A stretch of DNA of 64,000 bases from Scolanthus callimorphus. Lineage: Eukaryota > Cnidaria > Anthozoa > Actiniaria > Edwardsiidae. The notes under the pieces are model-generated. The model ran no database searches. It was not told where the DNA came from and saw only the letters and a program-made list of their open reading frames with translations. The DNA is taken from assembly GCA_033964015.1 (NCBI GenBank), contig CM066913.1:32191577-32255576 (forward strand), in the 5' to 3' direction. Within the stretch, counting starts at the first letter, position 1. Every line of letters begins with the position of its first letter. Positions 51,618-62,430 of the stretch are shown piece by piece. The translations under genes and the position numbers were made by a program.

Positions 51618-52316
51618 TTAAGAAGGTTGAAAGACAACTGCAAACAAAACTGCAGCTAGTAAACCCAGAACTGTCACAAGCAAAACTAATTCCTTCCTCA
51701 TTTGCTTGAACACATCCATTTTATAGAAATTAACATCTGTTACCATATCACCCTTGATATTCAAACGAGGAAATGGGATACTAGGAATATCCTTGCCCAA
51801 GAACTTGCAAAGCGGTTCCCATCCCTCTTTACAGTTAAACACAAGCAAACGATCACTAGGAATCACTGACTGTACTTTAGCATTGTGTTCATTGTAGTCC
51901 CATTTACGTGCTTTTAATGCACGCATCAGTTTCCCCCATCGCCTTCCAGACGGCGTGAGTATCACAAGTAAAATAAACCACCACGAGCGTGCGAAGGCGA
52001 AGACCTTATCTCTGGTATCAATAAGGCTTTTCTTCCAATCTTCCTCGGTATCTCGAACTGAGAGCACGACTTTAGCATCAGGAAAAGCTTTAAAGATTTC
52101 TTCATAGAATACACAGGCTGGAGTATCGGTTATCGAATCCACGTCTTCGTACATCCGCCTGAAATCAGGAACTCTACCCTCCAAAGCATCGATGTAGTTC
52201 TGCATGTTGTAACACCAATGTTCGTTCACATCGTGATTGCTGTAGCCCAGGTGGAGTAAAGCGGCTCTCAGAGATGTTGTTCCTGTCTTAGAAAGTCCAG
52301 CGCAAATAACTTTCAT
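51618..52316 (-). CDS. Sulfotransferase-like protein 2, membrane-anchored, mosaic copy
   Basis: A 232-residue single-exon paralogue. The P-loop reads GLSKTGTTSL, with Ser where copies 1 and 3 have Pro at residue 9, a possible change at the PAPS site. VRDTEEDWKKSL supplies the 3'-phosphate site, and a C-terminal hydrophobic helix is present. Its first 84 residues and roughly 120 bp of upstream DNA follow copy 3 (NHDVNEHW, FRRMYEDVDSITDTPACVF), while the rest follows copy 1 (RKWDYNEHNAKVQSV, LNIKGDMVTDVNFY). This indicates gene conversion or unequal crossing over. The frame is open and the gene is probably functional. Confidence 0.83.
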   Translation of the reverse strand: MKVICAGLSKTGTTSLRAALLHLGYSNHDVNEHWCYNMQNYIDALEGRVPDFRRMYEDVDSITDTPACVFYEEIFKAFPDAKVVLSVRDTEEDWKKSLIDTRDKVFAFARSWWFILLVILTPSGRRWGKLMRALKARKWDYNEHNAKVQSVIPSDRLLVFNCKEGWEPLCKFLGKDIPSIPFPRLNIKGDMVTDVNFYKMDVFKQMRKELVLLVTVLGLLAAVLFAVVFQPS

Positions 52317-52450
52317 TACTGTATTGATTTATGGGAGAGCTTTGGATAGATTTGGATACAAGAGGACGAGAACAGTTTAGGTTCTCCGTGCAAGTTAGAA
52401 CGAGTCACCGTTCCGAGCTGTCAAGACCTTGTCATTTGTCACGCAACTCC
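52317..52450 (-). promoter_or_regulatory. Upstream region shared with sulfotransferase 3
   Basis: The 120 or so bases upstream of the copy 2 start (GATTTATGGGAGAGCTTTGG to AACGAGTCACCGTTCCGAGC) are nearly the same as 55380-55500 upstream of copy 3. Copy 1 lacks this similarity beyond a few dozen bases. It probably includes 5' UTR and core promoter; no motif is certain. Confidence 0.5.
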
Positions 52451-54680
52451 ATAAGAGTATGTCAGAATGTAGGCTGGTACGGTACATTTCGACACAGTCC
52501 ATTTTGGAAGCTGAACAGTCATGTGCTTGTTATTTCGCTACGAACATTTGAACAGACCTATAAAATCCCAAGGATTAATTTAACAGAGCGTGACTCGAGG
52601 GCAAACAAAGTTTTTGGTGACTTTACGAAATCGTAAAGAAATTTAACCCGATACGCCTGACATATTCCAAGTGATAGGTGGGCGCATCGTGACGTCATAG
52701 CCTGTCACGAAATCTTCAACTTTGATTCAGGTCCAAGTAAAAAATCTATCCATACCACGGAAAAGATCACACATTGACATTAGTCAGAAAACCAATTTTG
52801 AGCAATAAAAGTTTAATATCGGCGACGCTACGTCAAAAATAAAACAGTTTCATAAAAACATAAACATAATTCTAATATCGTTTAAAAATTAATAAGCTGC
52901 TAAAATCTAAACATTCCAGTCGAAGAGCGCATAGGCAATAAGCAACATCCCCCCCCCCCCCCCCCCAGATTAAAAATTCCACATCTGTCTGTAAAAATAC
53001 GGCTTGTTTACGTTTGTTTGCAAGGCTAAATCTTCTCGAATTTGTAACCGATTGGTCTCGCAAACTTGGCAGTATTATTAATTTCAGCACGCTCTTTCCA
53101 CTGCTTGTGGCAAATTTGAGCTAAGTCGTTGATAAAATTTTCGAATTTATAATTCGACCGAAAATGCGCCCACCTTTTGACCAAGTTCTTTATGAGCAGC
53201 CAAAAAGATTACAGATCAGATACGTTTCATTTTTTTTTTTTTTTTGCTCTCCAGTATCATGACGAGGATGGAGTGATTGGATTCAGCTCTCCATGTCACG
53301 TGACGTTAAGCCTAGTTTCCATATACATGTAGCCTTATCTGTCGTATCTGTCGTATCAGTCAACCGTGAAACAAAATAATAATTCCAATTTTCATTGTTT
53401 CACGGTCGACTGTTGCGATAGATACGACAGATAAGACTATATGGAAACCAGGACTAACTAACCAACAAATAGTCGGGTTTAACGCAAAATTTGGGCCGGA
53501 TCGTGACACGGCGCGCGGACAAAGCGCCAAACTTTCTATAGAGTTTCTTTGCGATATAAGTAACAAATCTGGGATGGGTGCCCAAGAAAAAAATTTCACG
53601 TTGCGGAATAAAATGAGAAATACTTTTTAGCACTTCAATGCTGTGCTTGGCAACCAGTTTTTTTTTACTATTTTAGCATTGGGTCTGTTAAAAGTGGGTA
53701 AATAGAGAACGAATCGAGACAATTTAAATGCAAACAGTCGTCATTTAGTTTGTTGATATATTTCTTCGAGCACGTCACGGCTTTATCAGATTGCCTGGTT
53801 ACTAAGCTCATCCTCGCATTCCATAGTCTTGGCCAGACTGCCAAAAATGGAGGACTGGTTCCACTCGATCGAACGCGAAGGGACAAAGGTTATCATATGT
53901 CAAATTAAAGCTTATTACCAGTAGATTCCAGAAATATGTGATAGGGATGTTTTCGTTGTAGTTTCAGCTGGTCACGTGACCTCAAAGATTGCGCAATATG
54001 CCCATGTTGAGAAAAATATACACGTCAGCTATTCATTCATTTTTCGTTTTATTTTTTCCAACTCGTTAATAATTCATCAACCAGAAGGTTGAACAGGAAA
54101 ACATCAGCGTGAAGGAGGTCGGAAAACACAGTCTTGTTTTTGGGTAGAATTTTGAGATTTATTCCTTCTTTTTCTCACATAAAACATAGCAAACACTCGA
54201 TATAAGGTTCTTCTTGTGTCGAAAAGCACCCGTTTGAGGAGTGATGTACTTTCCATCCTACATATATGTCCTATGTAACGCAGATGTTGGGCGTGGCAAA
54301 ATGTTTGAATTGGTTGGCTTTGAGTTATCTCATAAACTCGGGCATTCCAGGGGGAGGGGGGTCTCAACAAAACAAATCACCAGTGCGTTGGACACGGTTT
54401 GCCACGCTCACCTTCTCCAATTAAAAGCTCGCTAATCAAAGGATCTTGGCTAAATCTTGAGGACTCATGCAGCTATAATTCAATATACATTAAGGCCAAC
54501 GCACGCACACACTTGGCCCCCCAAAAAAACGGGAAAAACACCTTATCAACCAAACCGTTTAGACTCTAGACTCCAGGATGGATTAAAATGCCCGTTTCGT
54601 ACATTGAGACGGATCATTAGTTCACAACTGAGGAATGAACATCTCCTTTGCATTGAATTTTTTTGGCGTCACGCAAGTAT
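52451..54680. other. Spacer between sulfotransferases 2 and 3
   Basis: Holds a C run at 52950-52966, MITE family A copy 2 (53307-53457) and no recognised gene. Confidence 0.35.
53307..53457. mobile_element. MITE family A, copy 2
   Basis: Same TIRs and internal CAACCGTGAAACAA / TTGTTTCACGGTCGAC arms as 337-463, with a small internal duplication of CTGTCGTAT on the left arm. Confidence 0.8.
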
Positions 54681-55379
54681 TTATTTAAATGCAGATATGC
54701 AACTGAAAAGAAGTGCTGATAATAAAACGACGACTGTCACGATCAAAACTAATTCGTTTCTCATTTGGTTGACCATATCCATACTGGTGAAGTCTTTCAC
54801 CATATCACCCTGAACATTCCGACGAGGAAATGGAATATTAGGAACTTCCTTGCCCAAGAACTTGCACAGCGCTTCCCAACCCTGTTTGCAGTTAAACACA
54901 AGTAGACGTTCCCTCGGAATCACGGACTGTACTTTGGAGTTGTGTTCGGTGTATTTCCAGATGGTCCCGTCCGCTACCATGGCCCGGCTGAGTCTTACCC
55001 ACCTCCTACCCGTCGGTGTAAGCGTCTTAAGTAAAGTGAACCCCAAGGATTGGATGATAACGCGCAACTTGTCACTCGTATCTTCTAGGCTTCTTCTCCA
55101 CTCTTCCTCGCTGTCGCGAACTGCGAGCACAACTTTAGCATCAGGAAAAGCTTTAAAGATTTCTTCATAGAAAACACAGGCTGGAGTGTCCGTTATAGAA
55201 TCCACGTCTTCGTACATCCGCCTGAAATCAGGAACTCTACCCTCCAAAGCATCAATGTAATTCTGCATGTTGTAATACCAATGTTCGTTCACATCGTGAT
55301 TGCTGTAGCCCAGGTGGAGTAAAGCAGCTCTGAGAGATTTCGTTCCTGTCTTAGGAAGTCCAGCGCAAATAACTTTCAT
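54681..55379 (-). CDS. Sulfotransferase-like protein 3, membrane-anchored, most divergent C-terminal half
   Basis: A 232-residue single-exon paralogue with P-loop GLPKTGTKSL, the 3'-phosphate motif VRDSEEEWRRSL and a C-terminal hydrophobic tail. The middle (residues 95-145) differs strongly from copies 1 and 2 and carries one or two extra residues (MVADGTIWKYTEHNSK). The upstream DNA at 55380-55500 is almost the same as that of copy 2, so the two may share promoter sequence. Transcribed in the same direction as the other two copies, 2.4 kb away from copy 2. Confidence 0.83.
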   Translation of the reverse strand: MKVICAGLPKTGTKSLRAALLHLGYSNHDVNEHWYYNMQNYIDALEGRVPDFRRMYEDVDSITDTPACVFYEEIFKAFPDAKVVLAVRDSEEEWRRSLEDTSDKLRVIIQSLGFTLLKTLTPTGRRWVRLSRAMVADGTIWKYTEHNSKVQSVIPRERLLVFNCKQGWEALCKFLGKEVPNIPFPRRNVQGDMVKDFTSMDMVNQMRNELVLIVTVVVLLSALLFSCISAFK

Positions 55380-55500
55380 TGCTGTATTGATTTATGGGAG
55401 AGCTTTGGATAGATTTGGATACAAGAGGACGAGAACAGTTTAGATTCTCCGTGCAAGTTAGAACGAGTCACCGTTCCGAGCTGTCAGGACCTTGTCACTC
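55380..55500 (-). promoter_or_regulatory. Upstream region of sulfotransferase 3
   Basis: Counterpart of 52317-52450. Transcription runs leftward from here. Confidence 0.5.
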
Positions 55501-55729
55501 AGTGTCACAACAACTCCACAAGAGTATACTTTGAATGAATTTAGAGACAAAGCACAGCCTGAGTTCGGATTCTCTGTGGATATGTGATATCGGCTGCATT
55601 TGTTGACGTCGCGTTCTCAAAGTCGTTAATTCATAAAGGTCATAAAGCTTGAGCAAAAAAAAAATAACCGTGGAGGCGATTTGGATTTGCATAGATTTTT
55701 GAGAATTTACTCCTTCGTTTTCATAATAA

Positions 55730-55875
55730 TAATAATAATAACCGGAAAAGGACCCGTCACTCTGTGACAGGAACGACAGATAACAGACGTCATTTTCTCT
55801 TGTAATAATAATAATATACATTTTTTATGTAGCGCTATTCCTATAGCTAGCTCATAGCGCTTTACAATTTGAAAT
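55730..55875 (+). repeat. Retroelement tail-like repeat (ATA)n + AGCGCTTTACAAT, copy 2
   Basis: Two ATA microsatellite blocks (55727-55740 and 55804-55814) followed by TGTAGCGCTATTCC and AGCGCTTTACAATTTG. Homologous to 3905-3985. Confidence 0.5.
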
Positions 55876-56097
55876 TAACATAAGATTAAGGAATTAAAAT
55901 GGAATTTATAAAATTTAAAAACTAATATTAAAAACATTTCTCGACATTAAGAAGCTATATTAAAAGACTTGACAGCGTTTCTTCATCAGGATTTCCAAAC
56001 ACCATGATGATATGGACTAAAGAGTTCTCGGCTGTGCCTCGTTTTTTTCAAGGCCACTTCTCAGTGTTTGGAAATATAGGTTCAAAACATAGGAGGA

Positions 56098-56155
56098 GGT
56101 CTTGCATAGAAATTCAAAACCGACCGCGGAGCGGGAGGTTTTGAATTTCTATGCA
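56098..56155. repeat. Hairpin with GGTCTTGCATAGAAATTC arms
   Basis: GGTCTTGCATAGAAATTCAA and TTGAATTTCTATGCAAGACC are exact complements around GCGGAGCGG. Confidence 0.85.
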
Positions 56156-57123
56156 AGACCGACTCCGTAGTTTTGAACTTGTTTATAAAACCTATTACGC
56201 CCAAATTCTATTGTTCCAATGGAAAACTCATTAGCAAATAAATAAAACCATGATAACACGATGTTTTGTGATATTAAAAGCCCTATTGACTGCTATTGAT
56301 GACAAGGCTGACAGGTGATTGAAGCCGAAACGCAAGACCGATTCCGTTGTTTTAAACTTGTTTATTATGACATATCACGCCAAAATTCTATTATTCAATA
56401 TTTCATTGTTTTGTTCTTGAAATGTACATCTATTGTCATCTACGTAGTTTTGAACTTGTTTACATACCTACCACACCCAAATTCTATTGTTTTTATGGAA
56501 AGCTCATTATCACTGTTTTATCGCGTTCTGTGTGCCATTGTCAGAAGTGGCAGAAATGAACAAAAAGTCCTAATAACGTTACCCCGAACAAAAGGTTTGT
56601 TAACAAAAGGTTAACAAAAGTGTCTTGTTCTATAGAAATTCTATCCAATAGCAGAGCAACACAACGAGTCGCCTTTTCTGGGGCTTGGCAGTGGGATATT
56701 TGAATTTCAGATTGCTTCAATGCTTGCCGTGTAAACGTGTGCGGAATAGTTGCGCATTTTGTAAACTGCAGATGGCCAGCAAAATTTGGGATGAACGTTA
56801 ACGTCGTCCATGGGATGGATAAAGAAAGGTAAATACGCAATGTTTGAGATTGAAGTACATTTTGCTTAATTTCAGTTTCTGTAGTCAAGAAAACTGGTGT
56901 ACATGATTGAATAGCCAGACGTTCTCCTTCTAAAACGTTTTGTGTTTTTTTCGCGTGATCAAAGAAGAACAGGGAAGAAACATTCAAGACGAGAATCTCA
57001 GATGGGAAACTCGTCTCTTGCGTGAATTCTAGTAGCTAATCATAGTATAATGTTTCTCGCTCTATTTTGTTCTAAAAGTAGCTTTGTATACATTCCTAAC
57101 ATGTTGTTTTTTCTTCATTTCAG

Positions 57124-57188
57124 ATTGAGCAATTTGTTTCCTGGATATTACTGCATACCGGCGAAATATGACAAGCAATGACGATGTT
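57124..57188 (+). CDS. Possible first exon upstream of the membrane protein gene
   Basis: The acceptor-like TTTCATTTCAG at 57113-57123 precedes 65 nt that contain ATG at 57168 and end at a perfect donor GTGAGT (57189). The coding part would be only MTSNDDV, ending in phase 0. The next identified exon (58875) needs phase 1, so at least one exon would be missing between them. Kept as a weak candidate. Confidence 0.2.
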
Positions 57189-57475
57189 GTGAGTTTTAAT
57201 TTGACTTTTTTCTTGAAAAAGCAAAGGAAAGAAATACAATTTGTATTGAATAGAATTGAACTGAGGGATTGAACATGATCATTGTATTGGTTTTATTGTT
57301 TACATTAAATTTCCTAACGATAGTCAATGGATATTGTTTTACTTTCGTGTAATTTTGAGACAGAATAGTAGTAGTGCACAATTTAAAATTGATTTTTTGG
57401 GAGCGCGACTAATCATTTAATTCTGGTGCTAGGGTTGATTTGTGATTTGATTAGTTTAGAGGAGCGTGTAGCTTA

Positions 57476-57533
57476 ATGTAAGACCCGGTACAGGTTTTAT
57501 ATTTGGATGTAAGACCTGTACCGGGTCTTACAT
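57476..57533. repeat. Hairpin with TGTAAGACCCGGTACAGG arms
   Basis: TGTAAGACCCGGTACAGGTT pairs with ACCTGTACCGGGTCTTACA across a 16-nt loop. Confidence 0.85.
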
Positions 57534-57878
57534 TCAGCCCCACACACCCCTAAATTATTCAAATGCCGCTACCATCTTTTAAATAGTGTAGGTTTTGCAT
57601 CAGGGTTCAAAACCTGCATTGAACAATAGAATTTGGGCGTGGTAGGTTTATAAATACTGATGAAACACGCTGTCTCGTGTTTGATATATTACACCTCCGC
57701 TCGGATGAGCAATTATACAACAACACTAGTAAAACGCGCGCTCTGATTGGCTGACAGGCCGTGTGTTATTAGAGTACACACGCACGATTGACGTCATAGT
57801 GCGCGCATGCAAGCAAAACCGAGTTGCACTGTTTGAGCTCATTCATCTTTAGAAAAATCACTTTTGTTGTTGTATAAG

Positions 57879-58062
57879 ACAAATAGATCTCGTTTTGCGT
57901 GCGTGTACTGTAATAGATACACAAAAGACGTCACAGAATGTCATGAACAAAAAAGTATGCAACGAGACGCAGTCGAGTTGTGTGACTGTTGTTCATGACA
58001 TTCTGTGACGTCTTTTGTGTATCTATTACAGTACATACGCACAAAAAAACGAGATCTATTTG
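57879..58062. repeat. 184-bp hairpin element, about 70-bp arms
   Basis: ACAAATAGATCTCGTTTTGC and ACAAAAGACGTCACAGAATG on the left are matched by complements on the right (CATTCTGTGACGTCTTTTGT ... ACGAGATCTATTTGT). The centre carries CGAGACGCAGTCGAG. Confidence 0.85.
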
Positions 58063-58078
58063 TTAAATAACAGCTTTC

Positions 58079-58205
58079 AAGGCTGGTTTCCATATAGTCT
58101 TTTCTGTCGTATCAACCAACCGTGAAACAAAAGACAGATCCATTGTTTCACGGTCGACTGATGCGACAGATACGACAGATAAGACTATATGGAAACCAGG
58201 CCTTA
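58079..58205. mobile_element. MITE family A, copy 3
   Basis: Left end AAGGCTGGTTTCCATATAG, right end its complement; internal CCGTGAAACAA arms shared with the copies at 337 and 53307. Lies right after the large hairpin at 57879-58062. Confidence 0.8.
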
Positions 58206-58430
58206 GTTGCAATTGAATGGCTAATTTCATCCTCTTTACTCCTCGTCAAAGCCACATCTTCTTAGCGTGCATTTCTCTCTATATATAGTTCTAGTCGTAG
58301 TAGGTTCAACTCTTGAAGAGGACTTGATTTCTTTTTTATCTTTTTTATCGTTTTCGACAGCCGGACGCACTCCAGTCAGTAGATGTGCGCAACGAAAATA
58401 AGAAAAAATAAACGTCGTACAAGAGAATTA

Positions 58431-58618
58431 TTACAGTCATTCTCAGTTACACGCGGTCGCCGGGAAAAAAAGTTCGCAAGCGAAAACTCGTTTTTGTCAA
58501 AGTTTCCATGGCAACGCGCGTGCTTTCGCCGGCTTGTCGCGCTCAGACAAGACAGAAAAACGAGTTTCGCTTGCAAGCTTTTTTCCCGACGACCGCGTGT
58601 CACTGAGAATGGCTGTAA
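58431..58618. mobile_element. MITE family D, copy 2
   Basis: TTACAGTCATTCTCAGTTAC and GTCACTGAGAATGGCTGTAA ends with GCGGTCGCCGGGAAAAAAAG arm. The interior is in the opposite orientation to the copy at 21326. Confidence 0.85.
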
Positions 58619-58874
58619 GCAACTTCACTTTATAGAAACAGAAAATGATTATATTCGTATCCCCGAAATCAGTGCTAGGTTGCCTATAATTTTGCAAACT
58701 TATAGTATCCTTTTTCTTTTTCGCCAGCGTCTAGGCTCTGTGACCATATGTGTTTTTTAAAGTGCCACTCAAGGCAGAAATCAACCACATTTCATCAAAA
58801 AGATCGATTATCTAAGGGAACAGTAGCGAAATAAAATGAGTTTTACGGCGAGCCGTTAATATTTTTTTTATCAG

Positions 58875-61800
58875 ATTTCATCCTTCACTTGAGTCGGAGA
58901 CGTTTCTACTATGGCATCATCATCTTCAGCGTCTCGGCTCTCATCCTCACCTTCTGGGCCATCTTCGATAAGGCTGGGGTATGTTTACATCTGGGTCCTA
59001 CCAAGCGAAAAGCGATCGTATACCTGTATACGGTACTATCTTGTCAAATATCCGTTTTTAAGAGTTTTAGGTAGCTAAATTTATGTATCTAAGCACATGG
59101 TCATCCAAATTTGTGCACGGCAAAGTGGATATTTGGCTGGTTAAATGTTTAATTTTATAAGTTTTTGTATTGGAATTCTGAAGCTCTTTCGCACTTTTTC
59201 TATGAAAAGTATGAAATTCTGTGTATAAGGCACGTTTTCGCTTGGTAGCACTCATGTTACAATAATTATAGGATCACCAGTTCGCAAACCGCCGCCCCAT
59301 TCTTTGTAACATTACTTCAAAAGTTAACCTTAGTTTTCACTAGTGAATGGGAGACGGTGGCGCGCAAGGGGGCTTATGCTCGTCAAAGAAACAGAGCTGG
59401 CAGCGGAGACGCAAGCGTGAAAGAAAGCAGAACGGAAGGTTTCCTTCTTGTTGTCTCTCCGCTAACGTAGTTTTCGTTAAAACGTGGGCGTTTTCTACCA
59501 TGATTAGAATTCCTGAAGATTTCCTGGCTTATTTCGTACTCTAAATTGGCAAAATCTCGTCAAGACTTGCTGAGTCCAGATTATTTGGAATAAAAGTTCA
59601 ATAATAGAACGAAGCAATGTTTATAAATGCAAATTAAAGGCCCATCACCAACCGACAGCCTTTGCGTACTCTTAGCCAATCAGACCACCCGAAAAACAAT
59701 GGGTCAATTTGAAAACAAAAGAAAACGGGGCGCAAAGGCTCCCGGTTGGCGATGGGCCTTTAAGCTCGTATTTGCACATGAGCCTCTCGGAAATGCAAGC
59801 ATCGTATTTGGACATCCTTATATGGAAGTTGTACGACAACCCCTATTCACCGAAAGAGCCCGATCCCACGGCATCACGTGTTACAGCTGCACAATTGTAA
59901 CTTAAGGTCCATTCACACGACGCAATTTCAGCTGCCGATTTATGCGGCGATCGTCGACGTCATATCGCGCGGTGTGTCCCGGTGTGCATGGCCCGGCGAT
60001 TTGGCTCTGCGATATTTGTCCGTTTGTTGGCGGATATGAAGAAGAAATCGCAACCGCATCTCAGTGGAACTCGAACATGTCTAATATGCCTGCAACGCCG
60101 CGGCGAGATAGGAAGTAAAATGGCCACAAGAACGCCGGCCGTTCGCACCGCGCTGTGGCATCGCCGCGAGATCGCTCATCAAATTGCATCTGAAATCCCG
60201 CCGTGTGAACGGGCCTTTACTGTAGATCTTAGTTTTATATTGGACAATCCGATTGATTTGATAATTTCGAAATGATAATTATTTACACTCACATTACGCA
60301 ACGGTATCGATAAAATGCGCATTATATTGAACCATCCAGCTGCGAGAATGCGAAAGATATTATATAGTCTTTAGCCTAACTTTTCTGTGTGATGAAAACG
60401 GCCTTTTAGTGTAGATCTTAGTGTTATATTGGACATGCCGATTAATTTGCTAATGTCGATAATAATAATAAAATTATAATCCCATAAATTACGCAGTATG
60501 ATCAAATATGCATTACATTTAACCATTATCTAGCTGCGAGATTGCGCAAAACATATTGTCTGATACTAATAATACACATGAAAAAATCTCTGGATTCTGA
60601 TTTGCTGAGAGCAGTCAGTTTTTAGGTAACAAAGTGCCTAAAAATGGAAACAAAGTGCAAAAATGGTTAACAAAATGCAAATTTTCTTTAGAAATGCTAG
60701 TTTGTTCATGCTCAAATTCTGTCAGGGTTTGGTCCAGATTTCAATCAAGGAAAAATGCGTGCGGCTTGTTCAGTTTGTAAGCAGATTTGTGAATGACCCC
60801 TTAGAAATTCATGTGTATTATTAAAAGGAAATCATCCGACTTTTCTCGTTCAATTTGGAATTTATTTACACGCGTGGGTTTTTCAAAAAGCTCAAATTGC
60901 ACTCGGCGCCTGCGGGTCGTGCAATTTTGATACTTTTTGAAAAAAACACTCGTGCAAATAAAATCCAAATTGAACGAGAAAAGTCGGATGATTTCCTATA
61001 CTAATTATTCTGTTAAAATTTCTGTTGCAGCAATTGATGATATTTCCGCTTCTTGCCGGCATCATATCCGCGGTGATGGCTTGGGAAAACAAGGGAGACC
61101 ATGTCTGTGAACTCGACTATGACAAGAAACGATATAAAGTGGAAGCAAGCGGGCACCCTGTGGTTGGCGGGGAATTCCACAATGTTTATATTCGGCTCAA
61201 GGCGCAGAAACATGGTAAGTCATGCTTGATTTATTGAGGGGCTATGTTTTTCTGTACGTAGGCCGTAGTTTTTCTTTTCTCTGTGCCTTTTAGAAATGAC
61301 GAACAAGGGTGCCACAGCGTGTAAACCGCTTGCCTCTCACCTCTGTGTATCGGGCTCGAATCTCAGTCCAGCTCATCTAAGTTGTGGGAAGGCGCTCTGC
61401 CGAGATTATTTGGAATACTCATGTTTAATAACAACGAAGCAATGTGTATAAATGGAATTGAACCTCGTGTCTGGACCGAGAGCCTCCTATGTGGACATGA
61501 GAGCATCGTATTTGGACATCCTTATATGGAAGTCGTACGACAACCCCCAACTCGCACGAATAAAGCCAGCAATGTTGAATATGCTAATGAGTCAGTGCCT
61601 TATATTCGCAGCAATGAGATCAGCGAGAATAGCTGAAAAAATTCAAGAAATTTACAAACATTGTAAACATTAAAATGTTTTTGCTACGAAACTTGGCAAT
61701 TTTACCAATTTAAGGTGCTCTTCCGAAATACGAAAATCTCAACAAGGTTCATCGACATAATGTAGCGCCACGATTATCATTCAATGTAATTTTCAGGGAT

Positions 61801-61989
61801 ACAGGATGTCAAATTAGGTGATTAGGGTATATGTAGCTGTTCTCGCATTCATTGTTCTTGCGCAAACCGGTAGATGTTTTAGCACGTTTTTATTCATCCT
61901 TAGGAGCAGGTCAGATGTACTACTATGTGGTGTTTAATGGATACCACGTGTGCGAGCAGAAGATTACCTCCTACTCCAACAACGATAAG
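58875..61989 (+). CDS. Two-pass membrane protein, TMEM249-like, partial (three exons)
   Basis: Exons 58875-58978, 61031-61214 and 61904-61989 have canonical borders and phases 1-0, 0-1 and 1-0. They encode a first hydrophobic span (YYGIIIFSVSALILTFWAIF), a short link, a second span (LMIFPLLAGIISAVMAW) and a soluble region with FHNVYIRLKAQKHG and YYYVVFNGYHVCEQKI. The order of two helices then HNVYIRLK and YY.vv.NGY reminds me of TMEM249, a CatSper sperm-channel associated protein, but this is from memory and unconfirmed. The start and the last exons are missing: exon 3 ends in phase 0 and I found no continuation before 64000. Confidence 0.6.
59580..59880 (+). repeat. Duplicated segment, copy interrupted by the TTAA MITE
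   Basis: GATTATTTGGAATA, AACGAAGCAATGT and, after the MITE, GCATCGTATTTGGACATCCT followed by TATATGGAAGTTGTACGACA match 61395-61545 in order. Confidence 0.7.
59638..59759. mobile_element. TTAA-flanked MITE (piggyBac-type signature), copy 2
   Basis: Same ends and interior (CTCTTAGCCAATCAGA, AAAAGAAAACGGGGCGC) as 11567-11689 and again flanked by TTAA at 59634 and 59760. It splits a segment that is duplicated near 61400-61550. Confidence 0.8.
59902..60219. mobile_element. TIR element (TTAAGGtCCaTTCACAC)
   Basis: Ends TTAAGGTCCATTCACACGAC and the complement of TAAAGGCCCGTTCACACGGC; arms continue GCAATTTCAGCTGC / GCATCTGAAATC and CGGCGATCG / CGCCGCGAGATCG. No transposase. Of the same general type as 62142-62430. 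Confidence 0.8.
60213..60560 (+). repeat. Direct duplication of about 190 bp, diverged
   Basis: 60213-60380 and 60403-60560 share GTAGATCTTAGT, ATATTGGACA, CCGATT and AGCTGCGAGA in order, with several indels. Confidence 0.6.
60829..60997. repeat. Foldback element next to exon 61031
   Basis: GGAAATCATCCGACTTTTCT with CGTTCAATTTGG on the left and the complement CCAAATTGAACGAGAAAAGT to GGATGATTTCC on the right, with inner CTTTTTGAAAAA arms. It ends 33 bp before the acceptor. Confidence 0.8.
61308..61385 (+). repeat. tRNA-like (SINE head) sequence
   Basis: GCCACAGCGTGTAAACCGCT and GGGCTCGAATCTC resemble A and B boxes of a tRNA-derived SINE. It lies in an intron of the membrane protein gene. Confidence 0.35.
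61395..61545 (+). repeat. Duplicated segment, uninterrupted copy
   Basis: GATTATTTGGAATACTCATG to TATATGGAAGTCGTACGACA corresponds to 59580-59880 without the inserted TTAA element. Confidence 0.7.
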
Positions 61990-62141
61990 GTACGAATTCA
62001 CAGAAATCGTGAAAATTCTAAATAATTATCGAATTCTCAAACATGCACATTTTAAGGAACTAACAGAATTCTAGGGAATTCTCGATGTCTAGCTCAAGCA
62101 CAAAGAAATGCGTTTATGTGTATGGTGTTTGTAATGAATTC

Positions 62142-62430
62142 TAAAGGCCCGTTTACACTTGCAATTTTTGCTGTGCGAGTCGCGGCGATTTTTCTCGCAC
62201 GTACGCGTCAAAATCACAAATGTAGACTAGGTGCAGCTCGGCGCGATCTGCTACGATTTTTTTGGCATGATGTCGAGGAGATTTCCAACATGTTCGAATA
62301 CTCTTTGGCAAAAATCGCACCGGATTTGCATCTCGTTTCCACAAAAGATTTTGAATTGCAAATCGCGCGCGAGAATAAAAATCGCTGGCGCGACAAATGC
62401 AACCAAAATCGCGAGTGTAAACTGGCCTTA
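62142..62430. mobile_element. TIR element (TAAAGGCCcGTTTACACTtGC)
   Basis: Ends TAAAGGCCCGTTTACACTTG and the complement of TAAGGCCAGTTTACACTCGC; subterminal GATTTT/AAAATC and TCGCGGCGA arms. Inserted in the minisatellite of 62000-64000. Confidence 0.8.

Larger units (their letters stand above)
55876..58874. other. Spacer upstream of the membrane protein exons
   Basis: Contains the three hairpins above, MITE families A and D, and repeated AAATTCTATTGTT with ACCTACCACACCC motifs. No further exon placed with confidence. Confidence 0.35.
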
